37,929 bases of DNA from an uncultured Clostridia bacterium (lineage in GTDB: Bacteria > Bacillota > Clostridia > Christensenellales > Aristaeellaceae): the NCBI GenBank assembly GCA_946407745.1, contig CAMJPQ010000033.1, forward strand, positions 1 to 37,929. The letters run 5' to 3'. Numbering within the stretch: position 1 is the first letter of the stretch; each line of letters begins with the position of its first letter. A model generated the notes under the pieces. That model saw only the letters and a program-made list of their open reading frames with translations, was not told the origin of the DNA and made no database searches. Made by a program: the position numbers and the translations under genes. Shown piece after piece: positions 1 through 9,217 of this stretch.

Positions 1-214
1 AACCGAACCCGCGGAGGAAACCGCCGAGCCCGAGGCTGAGACTGTCGAAGAACCCACTGAGGGAACCGAACCCTCCGCGGAAGACATCACCGAGCCCGAA
101 GCTGAGACTGTCGAAGAACCTGCGGAGGAAATCGAACCCGCGGAAGAAATCACCGAGCCCGAGGCTGAGACTGTCGAAGAACCCGCGGAGGAAACCGAGC
201 CCGCTGACGACGGT
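1..214 (+). repeat. Tandem repeat coding for E/P-rich spacer
   Basis: A near-identical unit beginning GAGCCCGARGCTGAGACTGT starts at 26, 92 and 155 (periods 66 and 63 bp), with a degenerate short copy from 197. Each unit encodes TEPEAETVEEPAEE-like residues. The array is cut by the window edge, so copy number is unknown. Confidence 0.85.
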
Positions 215-694
215 ATAGAAGAGATTGACGATTACGAGGCCCCGCTGGGTCTGACGCAGTTCATCCCCACCACGGTGGTGGGAGAGGCCACCCTCCGCGA
301 GGACGCGGACGGCCTGAGCGCCGTGCTGGCCACCCTGAATGACGGGGAAGAGATCACCGTAGTGGCGGAAGACGACGAATGGATCAAGGCAGTGTACGGG
401 GAAACCGTGGGCTACATCTGGCGGGACAGCGTGGCGGCCTGCCGCGCGCAGCAGCCTGCGCCGCAGCGTGTGAGGATATTCACCAGCCGCGAAACAGTGG
501 TGCGCAAGGGCGAGCAGATCACCCTGACCAGCCTGCTGGAGGGCTTTGAGGACACGACGGTGGCCTACCAGTGGGAATGCGACACCGGCGACGGCTTCCA
601 CCAGGTGGAAGGCGCGACAGAGGCCTCCTATACCTTCACAGCCAGCAGCGAGAGCCTGACATGGAGCTGGCGGCTGATCGTTTACTCTGAGTAA
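2..694 (+). CDS. 3' part of a secreted SH3/Ig-like protein with E/P-rich repeats (5' end outside window)
   Basis: The frame is open from the first base, so this is the C-terminal 230 residues of a longer protein. The first 70 or so residues are an acidic Glu/Pro-rich repeat, typical of extended cell-wall or extracellular spacers. It is followed by IDDYEAPLGL, then a bacterial SH3-like domain (about TTVVGEATLRED to GYIWRDSV) and an Ig-like module with the YQWE...Y/W pattern, ending LIVYSE. There is no C-terminal hydrophobic anchor, so attachment, if any, depends on the missing N-terminal part. It lies 72 nt upstream of the large surface protein on the same strand, which suggests it belongs to the same surface locus. 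The SH3 and Ig calls rest on pattern only; the exact function is unknown. Confidence 0.75.
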   Translation, partial: TEPAEETAEPEAETVEEPTEGTEPSAEDITEPEAETVEEPAEEIEPAEEITEPEAETVEEPAEETEPADDGIEEIDDYEAPLGLTQFIPTTVVGEATLREDADGLSAVLATLNDGEEITVVAEDDEWIKAVYGETVGYIWRDSVAACRAQQPAPQRVRIFTSRETVVRKGEQITLTSLLEGFEDTTVAYQWECDTGDGFHQVEGATEASYTFTASSESLTWSWRLIVYSE

Positions 695-727
695 CGGCGC
701 AGGCCCGGTGAGGCAGAGATATTTACC

Positions 728-747
728 CTGCGGGTGACCGCAGTTTT
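728..747 (+). terminator. Weak hairpin plus T-run upstream of the large surface protein
   Basis: CTGCGG (728-733) pairs with CCGCAG (738-743) around a GTGA loop and is followed by TTTT. The 6-bp stem is short, so it may only attenuate read-through from the upstream gene. The next ribosome binding site follows directly. Confidence 0.35.
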
Positions 748-766
748 CCCGGAAGGGGGAATACAG

Positions 767-3700
767 ATGACAAGGACGCGATGCCGCGGCATCGAGCGCG
801 CCATGGCGGTGCTGCTGTGCTTTACCATGGTGCTGGCACAGCTGCTGCCCCTGGCCGCGCTGGCTGAGGGAACGCATACCACCCGGAGCGAGGAAATGCC
901 CGCGAAGGCATTCTATACCGTGACCTTTGCCGCCCCCGGCGAGGACGGAGCGCTGAGCGAGGTTTCCGAGCTGTTCGTTGAGGCGGGGGCCGCCGTTGAG
1001 GCCTTCCCCGCCGCGCCGGAAAAGGAAGGCTGCGCGTTTATCGGGTGGACTGTTGACGAAGAAAAGGTTGAATTGCCCTATACCCCCACGGATGATGTGA
1101 CCCTGGTGGCTGCCTACGAGGCACTGGAGACAACTGTTTACCATATCGTTCGCTTTATCGCGGAGGGCGTGATTGTCGATGCGGAGCAGGTTGCTGACGG
1201 CGAGACGCTGCAGTCCCTTCCCTCGGCGCCGGCCAAAACCGGCAGCCGCTTCCTCGGCTGGTACGAGGGAGGCACCCCGCTGAGCCTGGGCACGGCTGTG
1301 ACCGGAGACATCGAGGCTTACGCTGTTTACACTGAGGTGAGCGGGAGCCTGGAGGCGCAGAAGGCCAAGGCTGATTTCACCTACACTGACAGCGGCGCCT
1401 ATGCCGATGTCACCATTTTCGGCACACACAAGAAAAACCAGAAGCCCAGCGCCGGCAGGAACGGCGCCGTCAGCGGCGCGAACGTGCTGGAAGCCTGGAC
1501 CGCGAACAACATCAAGAACAACACCCGCCTCACACTGGAGGCAGTGATCACGGCGGTGCCGGACAGCGGTACGCTTTCCGCCTGGACCGTCATTGACAAT
1601 GTGATTGTGGACAAGGTCGCCGAAAACCTGCAGCCCGGTGACCGGGTCGTGTTTGAGCTGGCCATGAAGGGCGCCAAGGGCATCGCCCTGGTGGCCGAGA
1701 ACACTTCCTCCGCGGAGGAAGAGGACGAACATATCGTAGACGGCGCGCTGTACTACAACAAGGATTTCTACCTCTCCGGCAAGATTCCCGGAAACGGCGT
1801 GATTGACGTGCGGCCGGTGATGGTGAATATCGACGGCGAGGAAGTGCTGGCCGCCTACGATATCAAAATCTATGCCAACGAGAAGCAGCGCCAGAAGGGG
1901 AAAACCTGGCAGCCTGCCGGCAAAAAGGTGCAGGTGCACTGGTTCTCCGATACCTTCACCGACGAGGTGAACATTTACCATATCGACGGCGCCGCGCCGG
2001 AGTATGTGGACACGGTGGAGGCCGCGGACGGCTGGGTGTCGTTTGAGGCCGAGTCCTTCTCCGCGTATGCCGTCACCCGCACCATCGAGAAGACGGTGGA
2101 AATCGGCGGGGCGACCTACAAAATCACCGTGACCTACGACAGGTTCGCCGGCATACCGGACGGCGCGGAAATCGAAGCGCACGAGGCCGCGGTGGACGAG
2201 GAATACCTCGCGCGCCTGAGTGAAACGGCGGAGACCCTGGGGGTGGAGCTTTCTTCCATTACTTACAGCAAGCTGCTGGACATCTCCATCGTGAAGGACG
2301 GAGAGAAGATTGAGCCCCTCACGCCGGTGGACGTGAAGGTGGAGCTGCTGGATGCCGAGAGCGTGACCGACCTGCGCGTGGTTCACTTCGGCGAAAAGAC
2401 CGAGGAGCTGGCCGCGCAGACCGAGGAGAGCACCGTCACCTTTGAGACGGACGGCTTCTCCCTGTTCTCCCTGACCGATTTCTCCCTGACGGACCGCATT
2501 TTCAACGCGATCTTCGGCGACCGCAAGCTGTACGAAAACGACGACATCATCCTCAGCGGCAAAATGCCCATGCTGGGCTCGGTCGAGGCCACCCCGGTGC
2601 AGGTCGAAATGGAAGGCCTGAACGTGCTGGTCGCCTACGACATCAAGATTTACGCCAACCCCCTCATGAGACTGCTGGGCATCACCTGGCAGCCCAAGGG
2701 AGACCATGTGCATGTGACGGTGAAGAGCCAGGCGCTGGAGGTTGACGCCGCGGATGTTTACCATATGGAAAACGTGCGCAGCGAGGCCGAGCTGGTCAGC
2801 GAGGAAATCACTGTTGAAGACCACAGTGTGTCCTTCGACGCGGCCGCGTTCTCCGTGTATGTGATCACCGAGACAAAGCTGAACAAAACCGTGACCACCG
2901 GCGATGGCCTCACCTATGACATTCAGGTGACCTACCGCCGTGACGCCGGCATCCCCATGGAGGGTACGGAGCTGCTGGTTACGGAAATCAAGGCCGGGGA
3001 AGCGGGCTACGACGAATACGTGGCCGCGTCCGCGGAAAGCATCGGCACCCTTGCGAAGGGCATCGCCTTTGCCAGGGCCTTTGACATCAAAATTGTCAGT
3101 GCGCAGGACCACTCGCTGGTGTATGAGCCCCGGGGCAATGTGAAGGTGTCCATCACCCTCATCGGCACGGAGCTGAACGAATACCCGAACGTGGGCGTTG
3201 TGCACTTCGTGGAGGACGAAGGCGCTTCAGAGCCTGTCACCTACGGCATCGAGCCCAGTGTGGACGGGGAAGAGGTCTCCTTCGTGACGGACAGCTTCTC
3301 CGTGTACGTTGTCGCGGGCTATACAATGGAAAAGCTCATTGAGGCCAGCGACGGAAACACCTATAAGGTTTCTCTGACCTTTACCGAGGACGCCCTGCTG
3401 CCCGACGACGCGCAGCTCTCCGTGGTGGAGATGACAGGGGACACCCTGGCGGACTACCTGGCCCGCCTGGCCTCCTCGATGGAAGCCAGCGGCTTTGAGT
3501 ACGGCCGCGTTTTCGACATCTCCATCGTGGACGGCGAGGGAAACGAGATTCAGCCGGGGGCGCCGGTGCAGGTTTCCGTCGCGCTGCTGGACACGGAGGG
3601 AAGCGACGATCCCTTCTCCGTGGCGCACTTTGCCATGGACGAGGAGGGGGAGGGAGAGGTTCTGGAGACCGTAGCGGCGGAAACGGAAGGCAACGTGGTG

Positions 3701-6700
3701 CATTTCACCGCGGAGCACTTCTCCGCCTACGCGATTGTGGCGGGGCCGGTGGCCGGAACCTTAGGGTGGAAGAAACTGAGCAGTATCGACGAACTGATTG
3801 AGGCAGGCAGCGACGGTGTATATATCGCCCACCCGGACGGCTATTATTACAGCAATACGCTGACCAGCGACAGCAGCAGAACGGGCATTACAAAAACCAA
3901 GCCCGCAGTGACCACTCCCGAGGGCACGACGTCGCAGGTGAAGGCGAAGTATTACTTCGAACAGGTTGAGGGAACCAGCAATCAGTTCTATGTGTACTGC
4001 TACGCCACGGACGGCACGACCAGGCAATATGTCTACAACGGCGGAAACAACAGCCTGTCCTTTACAACGGAGGAAAACAGGACCGCCTTCACGCTCACGA
4101 GCATCGGCAATTCAATCTTCAGGCTGAACAACGGCGCCTGGTATTGGAACATGCAAGGCAATGCCGCCGGAAAAAGGTTCTGCTCATATAACAACGCAAA
4201 TGACGGAAACAACAGTATTGTCTTCTGGGTCTATGAGAACACGGACAGCGACCCCTATGAACTGGGGGGCAAGTCGTTTGGCCTGATGAACTGGAACGGA
4301 GAGGTTTCCGGACGGGCCATGATGGCCTCGTCGGCCACGTCCGGCGCGCTCGACGCCAAATCCCTGATCGTTCTGAGCAAGAGCGACAATTCCGAACAGC
4401 TCTTCGTTCCCAACGACAGCGACATTTCGATGTGGGAATTCGAATGGCTGAACAACGACAACTATCGCCTGAAGACGGTGGTGGACGGAAGCGTCCGGTA
4501 CCTGAGCGTTTCCGCGCAGGGGCTCTCCCTGAAGGCTACGCCGGATGATACCTGCGCCATACAGGTTATTCCCGGCGCGGGCAACCACGCGGGCCAGATC
4601 TGCCTGAAGGCGGGCGGCACGACCCTCTGCTACAGCGGAGCGCTTGCAGACGGTTTCACCGTGGGCGGAACCGCGGGCAGCGAGTGGCTGAACCTTGTTG
4701 ACCTGTCAGAGCTGACCTCCGACTACTTTATGACCTATACGGCCAGCAAGGTCAGCGTTTCCGATCCCGCAGTCACGAACGGCTCCCACGTGATCGTTTA
4801 CACCCGCACCTGGAATGACGACACAAAGAAATATGAGTTCTACGCTGTGGACAGCGACGGCAGCCTTGTGCGCTGCTTTGAAAACGGCGATACCATCCAG
4901 TGGGTGGGCGGCCTGCTGAACACGATGCTCTGGGACTTTGTAGAGTATTACTGGGAGGGCACAAACGACCCCAACTACTATTATGAGCTGTTCAACGAGT
5001 ATTCCGAACAGTACATCGCGCCGCAGGTGACGGGCGGGCAGATTCTGTCCAGTGAACCCATCGGCATCAATATGAATGGGCGGCAGCAGGGATACTACTA
5101 TTCGAGAATCTTCGCCTGGGATGAGAGCTATTACGCCTACACAGGACTGAAAGCGGACCTGGCTGAGGGCAAGGTTGTAAGCTGCCCCCTGTCCGAGACC
5201 GGCGATTTCTACTTCGCGATTGTGCAGGACCTGCCGGTGGATGACGTGCTGTCCACGGTCGGCACAATTGACCACACTCGCTACGGCATCACCATGAAAA
5301 TCAAAGACTTTGCCACGCGCAAGGAAATGAGCGATTTTCTTGGAAGTGACGCCGGCGGCGCGGTTAGCACAACGGTTTCGGGGCTCCTGTCCACCGATCT
5401 GGATCAAAATGGCTATCCAACTGCGAGCGGCGGAAGCCTGGGAACCCTCTTCAGCGGGGCACAGGAGGTCAACCATCTGTTTATTGAGTCGACCTACAGC
5501 GCGAGCGGATACTACGAGTTTGACAGCACCCAGAACTTTGCCTCTCTGCATGGCAGTAACTTTGTGGTATATCAGCAGCTGGGCACAAACGACTCGAGCA
5601 ACAGGAATACGCTGAAGCACGGACAGTTCCTGCCCTTCAACGACATCGAGGCGGGCAGGTTCGCGGCGGTAAACCGCCAGAATCTGTACAGCGCCACAGC
5701 AGTGCTGCTGCCCGATTCGGATCCGAGAAAATACGAACAGATGTACCTGGTAACGGGCGACACGAATTACTATTACGGCGTGGAGCTGGAGGCCAGCTTC
5801 ACCCAGACAGCCAACGGCCTGGACCACTGGGGACACGACATCATTTATGAGTTTACCGGCGACGACGATTTCTGGCTCTATGTGGACGGCGAACTGATCA
5901 TTGACCTGGGCGGAATACACAGCGCGCTGCCCGGAACCGTCAACTTCAGCACGGGCGCTGTGAACGTCAACGGAAAGCACACCACCCTGCGCGCGCTCTT
6001 TGAGGCGAACTACAGAAAGCGCAACCCGGGCGCCACCAATGATGAAGTGAACGCGTATCTGGATGAACACTTCAAGGACGGCGGCACCATTTTCAAGGAC
6101 TACACCACGCACACCATGAGGATATTCTACATGGAGCGCGGCGCCGGCGCGGCCAACCTGCACATGCGCTTCAACTTGGCCTCGGTCAGCCCCGGCACGG
6201 TGGAGCTGAGCAAGGAACTGGACGGAATCGAAAAAGACGTTTCCGTGCTGGCGGAATTCCCGTATCAGATCTGGTACTCGCTTCCTGACGAACCGCTGGA
6301 GAATGCACAGCTGCTGGTGCCGGGAGAGCTTGCCTCCGTGAAGTACAAGGACACGGTCAACGATGTGACGTATCACGAGAGCCTGACCATCGCGGGCACC
6401 GCTGAAGGAACCGAAAAAACCTACGAGCATGTATACATGCTCAAGCCGGGCGAGACCGCCGTCGTCACCCTGCCGGACAGCGGCGCGACCTACTGGATTG
6501 TGGAGTGCGGCGTCAATCCGGACGTATACAGCCAGGTCACCGTGAACGGTACGGCCATTACAGGAACAGACGAGGACAACGACGGCCGCAAGGACTACGC
6601 CATCACGCCGACAACGTCCAAATCCCGCCCGACGGTCAAGTACGTCAACACCGTCAACCCCGATTCGCTGCGCACCCTGAACATTACCAAGCAGCTGTAC

Positions 6701-8833
6701 AGGGAGGACGGCGAAACGGAGCTGCATTACTCAGACGATGACACCACCTTCTCCCTGAGGCTGTACCTTGGCGATGAGTTCGGCTCAGCGCCGGACAGCG
6801 CAAACATGTATTCCTACCGCATCAAGGACAGGCAAGGCTACTACTGTACTTGGAACTCGGAAAACCAGCACCTTGTGTCCACCTCATGGACGAGTGTGGA
6901 GGGCCTGACGGCGGAGGAGAAGCAGAGCATCACCTTCTCAACCTCCATCTACGGCTCTGTTGCCAAGATCCCGGCGTTCTACACGGTGGAGGTGCCGAAC
7001 ATGCTCGCGGGCACGACCTTCCGCGTGCAGGAGCGGCCCACCGAGGTGCCGGACGGCTACTCCTTCCAGAAATACATATATAATGAAACAACTACCTCTA
7101 CAGACGCCATGACCGGCGTGCAGGATGTGATCAGGAGCGGCCAGGACCCGCAGGTGGATGTGTGCAACCTGCGCGGCTGGGGCCTGAGAATCAACAAGCT
7201 CTGGTCCGACGCCGACTTCATGGACAGCCGCGAACCGACCTATTTCGCCGTGTTTGTCGCCCGCCAGGTCGGCGACACGGACGAAGAGCAGCTGACACTT
7301 GTTTCTTCCAATGATGTGCAGGATGACCAGGGCAACCCGACGAAAATTGTGCGGCAGCTGAAGTACGGCGAAAAAACCCTGTACTGGTATTTCCCGCAGC
7401 TGCCGGTGACAGACACAAGGCTCGCGGACTATGTGATCCGCGAGGTGGTACTGACCAACCCCACGGTGGATGCGAACGGAAACGTGACCAGCTATGACGG
7501 ACTGACGGTCAAAAAGGAGGGTGACGAGCTTACACTGACCGGTAAGCAGAAGAGCGAAAGCACCGACGGACAGTTTACCTACATCGTGAAGTACGAGACC
7601 GGCAAGGTTGAAAACGACTCGCAGGTGCGCGTGGACACCGCCGGCAACAACCGCCCCGGCGTGAAGCTGATCAAGACCGACTGGGCGGGGACCCCCCTTG
7701 CAGACTCGACCTTTACCCTCACAGACAGCGCGGGCAACCTGCTCGGCACCTTCGTGTCCGGTGAGGACGGAGCCATCACCACCGCCTTCCTGAGCAACGA
7801 CGGCGCGAATTACACGCTGACAGAGACCGAGGCCAAGGATGGCTACCAGGGCCTGCCCTCCGCCATCACCCTGTCACAGAACGCGGGCACGGTCACGGTG
7901 TCCGGCGTGGATGAAGCCTGGTACGTGCTTGAGCAAAGGCCGGGTGAGGAAACGACACTGACCATCAAGAACAGGCTGTTCACCCTCCGGGCGATCAAGA
8001 TGGACGGGGACAGACAGGTTCCCATGAGTAATGTCACCTTCGCGCTGCACAGGCAGGTGACCGTTGGCGGCGTCACCTCGTTCGATACGACCCCCATGGC
8101 GGGCTATGAGAACCTGAAAACGGACGCAAACGGCCTGATTCCCAAAATCGATGAGAGCCTGCCTGTCGGCACATATCAGCTGAGGGAGAAAACCACCCTC
8201 ACCGGATTCCAGCTGCTGCCCAGCTATATTCACTTCACCATCAGCCCCACCGGCGTGATCACGCTGGGCGCGCATCCGCAGGAAGCGGTGCTGACGGAGG
8301 CGACGAACAGCGAGAACGACGCGGTGGACTACACGCTGACCGTTGAGAACCGCTCCAGGGCCCTGCTGACGGTCGTGAAGCAGGTCTCCGGCGGCTTCGG
8401 CGACCGGAACAAGCCGTTTGAGTTCACCGTTACGGTGCCCGGCGTCAGGAACGGTGAGAAGGTGAATGTGTATGTTGGCGACGTGATTGACCCCGAAAAG
8501 GCGCTGACAGTGCAGGACGGCAAGGTGAGCTTCACGCTGCGCCACAGCGAATCGATCACGCTCGGCGTGCCGATGAACCAGCAGATCACCGCCACAGAGG
8601 ACATCGGCATGTACACCACCTCCTGGAAGCTGAACAGCGCGGCGGAGGTGCGGGGAGACCACACCACCTTCACGCTGACCGGCGCGGCCACCCTCGCGGT
8701 GGAAAACAGGCTGGAGGCCGTGGCGCCCACGGACTACAGCAGCAATGTACTGCCTTACCTGATGCTGATGGCGGCGGGCGCGCTGATGCTGGTGCTGGCC
8801 GTGCGGCGCAGAGGAGGTGGCACAAATGGCTGA
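767..8833 (+). CDS. Giant multi-domain surface protein with C-terminal sorting signal (probable pilus tip/ancillary subunit)
   Basis: The start ATG at 767 has GGAAGGGGGA six bases upstream; a GTG at 734 is possible but lacks a good site. The product is 2688 residues. It has a signal peptide ending near ALA (33), then two InlB B-repeat-like units (about 49-190). Next come repeated modules: two copies of AYDIKIYAN...TWQP (near 365 and 625) and three of the TY..xVTY...FDISIV type (near 450, 715 and 864). A region of Trp/Tyr-rich beta repeats follows (about 1000-1500), then a fibro-slime/PA14-like domain with GDDDFWLYVDGELIIDLGG near 1697. SpaA-like modules lie near 2298 and 2406, and a pilin-like module with LLTVVKQVSGGF near 2533. 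The tail is VAPTD, a hydrophobic helix and RRR, which fits a sorting signal recognised by a class B pilus sortase. Its position before the pilin, SipA-like and sortase genes suggests a tip or ancillary subunit; adhesin activity is inferred. Confidence 0.85.
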   Translation: MTRTRCRGIERAMAVLLCFTMVLAQLLPLAALAEGTHTTRSEEMPAKAFYTVTFAAPGEDGALSEVSELFVEAGAAVEAFPAAPEKEGCAFIGWTVDEEKVELPYTPTDDVTLVAAYEALETTVYHIVRFIAEGVIVDAEQVADGETLQSLPSAPAKTGSRFLGWYEGGTPLSLGTAVTGDIEAYAVYTEVSGSLEAQKAKADFTYTDSGAYADVTIFGTHKKNQKPSAGRNGAVSGANVLEAWTANNIKNNTRLTLEAVITAVPDSGTLSAWTVIDNVIVDKVAENLQPGDRVVFELAMKGAKGIALVAENTSSAEEEDEHIVDGALYYNKDFYLSGKIPGNGVIDVRPVMVNIDGEEVLAAYDIKIYANEKQRQKGKTWQPAGKKVQVHWFSDTFTDEVNIYHIDGAAPEYVDTVEAADGWVSFEAESFSAYAVTRTIEKTVEIGGATYKITVTYDRFAGIPDGAEIEAHEAAVDEEYLARLSETAETLGVELSSITYSKLLDISIVKDGEKIEPLTPVDVKVELLDAESVTDLRVVHFGEKTEELAAQTEESTVTFETDGFSLFSLTDFSLTDRIFNAIFGDRKLYENDDIILSGKMPMLGSVEATPVQVEMEGLNVLVAYDIKIYANPLMRLLGITWQPKGDHVHVTVKSQALEVDAADVYHMENVRSEAELVSEEITVEDHSVSFDAAAFSVYVITETKLNKTVTTGDGLTYDIQVTYRRDAGIPMEGTELLVTEIKAGEAGYDEYVAASAESIGTLAKGIAFARAFDIKIVSAQDHSLVYEPRGNVKVSITLIGTELNEYPNVGVVHFVEDEGASEPVTYGIEPSVDGEEVSFVTDSFSVYVVAGYTMEKLIEASDGNTYKVSLTFTEDALLPDDAQLSVVEMTGDTLADYLARLASSMEASGFEYGRVFDISIVDGEGNEIQPGAPVQVSVALLDTEGSDDPFSVAHFAMDEEGEGEVLETVAAETEGNVVHFTAEHFSAYAIVAGPVAGTLGWKKLSSIDELIEAGSDGVYIAHPDGYYYSNTLTSDSSRTGITKTKPAVTTPEGTTSQVKAKYYFEQVEGTSNQFYVYCYATDGTTRQYVYNGGNNSLSFTTEENRTAFTLTSIGNSIFRLNNGAWYWNMQGNAAGKRFCSYNNANDGNNSIVFWVYENTDSDPYELGGKSFGLMNWNGEVSGRAMMASSATSGALDAKSLIVLSKSDNSEQLFVPNDSDISMWEFEWLNNDNYRLKTVVDGSVRYLSVSAQGLSLKATPDDTCAIQVIPGAGNHAGQICLKAGGTTLCYSGALADGFTVGGTAGSEWLNLVDLSELTSDYFMTYTASKVSVSDPAVTNGSHVIVYTRTWNDDTKKYEFYAVDSDGSLVRCFENGDTIQWVGGLLNTMLWDFVEYYWEGTNDPNYYYELFNEYSEQYIAPQVTGGQILSSEPIGINMNGRQQGYYYSRIFAWDESYYAYTGLKADLAEGKVVSCPLSETGDFYFAIVQDLPVDDVLSTVGTIDHTRYGITMKIKDFATRKEMSDFLGSDAGGAVSTTVSGLLSTDLDQNGYPTASGGSLGTLFSGAQEVNHLFIESTYSASGYYEFDSTQNFASLHGSNFVVYQQLGTNDSSNRNTLKHGQFLPFNDIEAGRFAAVNRQNLYSATAVLLPDSDPRKYEQMYLVTGDTNYYYGVELEASFTQTANGLDHWGHDIIYEFTGDDDFWLYVDGELIIDLGGIHSALPGTVNFSTGAVNVNGKHTTLRALFEANYRKRNPGATNDEVNAYLDEHFKDGGTIFKDYTTHTMRIFYMERGAGAANLHMRFNLASVSPGTVELSKELDGIEKDVSVLAEFPYQIWYSLPDEPLENAQLLVPGELASVKYKDTVNDVTYHESLTIAGTAEGTEKTYEHVYMLKPGETAVVTLPDSGATYWIVECGVNPDVYSQVTVNGTAITGTDEDNDGRKDYAITPTTSKSRPTVKYVNTVNPDSLRTLNITKQLYREDGETELHYSDDDTTFSLRLYLGDEFGSAPDSANMYSYRIKDRQGYYCTWNSENQHLVSTSWTSVEGLTAEEKQSITFSTSIYGSVAKIPAFYTVEVPNMLAGTTFRVQERPTEVPDGYSFQKYIYNETTTSTDAMTGVQDVIRSGQDPQVDVCNLRGWGLRINKLWSDADFMDSREPTYFAVFVARQVGDTDEEQLTLVSSNDVQDDQGNPTKIVRQLKYGEKTLYWYFPQLPVTDTRLADYVIREVVLTNPTVDANGNVTSYDGLTVKKEGDELTLTGKQKSESTDGQFTYIVKYETGKVENDSQVRVDTAGNNRPGVKLIKTDWAGTPLADSTFTLTDSAGNLLGTFVSGEDGAITTAFLSNDGANYTLTETEAKDGYQGLPSAITLSQNAGTVTVSGVDEAWYVLEQRPGEETTLTIKNRLFTLRAIKMDGDRQVPMSNVTFALHRQVTVGGVTSFDTTPMAGYENLKTDANGLIPKIDESLPVGTYQLREKTTLTGFQLLPSYIHFTISPTGVITLGAHPQEAVLTEATNSENDAVDYTLTVENRSRALLTVVKQVSGGFGDRNKPFEFTVTVPGVRNGEKVNVYVGDVIDPEKALTVQDGKVSFTLRHSESITLGVPMNQQITATEDIGMYTTSWKLNSAAEVRGDHTTFTLTGAATLAVENRLEAVAPTDYSSNVLPYLMLMAAGALMLVLAVRRRGGGTNG

Positions 8834-8915
8834 TATGATGTATAATGCCAGAGGGAAACCGCCACCATGTGCCGCCCGTGCCCGCGGCGAGCCGCCGCTG
8901 CACCGCCGCGAGTAA
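8826..8915 (+). CDS. Possible 29-residue ORF overlapping the end of the surface protein gene
   Basis: ATG at 8826 lies 8 bases after a strong GAGGAGG (8811-8817) and reads MADMMYNARGKPPP to a TAA at 8913-8915. The GAGGAGG also codes for the Arg/Gly end of the surface protein, so it may be chance. There is no recognisable domain. It could be a decayed gene start or a translational spacer. Confidence 0.2.
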   Translation: MADMMYNARGKPPPCAARARGEPPLHRRE

Positions 8916-9023
8916 CCGCCGCACCTACCCGCTGCTCACACGCGCCTGGCGCGTAAAGAGCGCAACCCAGGTATCAACCGCACGAAAAAAACTTGAAAAA
9001 AAGTTGAAAAGTTATGTATGTTA

Positions 9024-9052
9024 CCGACAACGTAACTTGCGTGTGGTAGAAT
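9024..9052 (+). promoter_or_regulatory. Pilin promoter with extended -10 and A/T-rich upstream tract
   Basis: The extended -10 is TGGTAGAAT (box TAGAAT 9047-9052). At 17 bp spacing the -35 is CCGACA (9024-9029), matching the last four bases of TTGACA. Upstream, 8983-9012 is an A-tract-rich stretch that could act as an UP element. An inverted repeat, GTTAC (9020-9024) with GTAAC (9032-9036), straddles the -35 and could be an operator. The predicted start leaves a leader of about 160 nt. The rest of the 8,834-9,217 gap shows only GC-rich sequence and small hairpins. Confidence 0.6.
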
Positions 9053-9217
9053 ACAGTTGTCAAAAGGAAATCACAGCAACCGACACCTCCCACCCCCGAC
9101 AAAGGGAAGCGACGGACTGTGGAAGCGACCGCCGCAAATACGCGGCAAGCGTCAAGGCCGGAAACGGCCAACAATATACGGACCCGCCCCAAGAGAGGGC
9201 GAGAAAAGGAGAAACAC

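Noticed and set aside
4706-6727. 673-codon minus-strand open frame opposite the surface protein
   Set aside because: Crosses the fibro-slime domain coding region; no ribosome site, signal or domain.
9011-9036. LytTR-like site at the pilin promoter
   Set aside because: AGTTACG-like bases on the minus strand lack the 21-bp second repeat; an inverted repeat is the better description.
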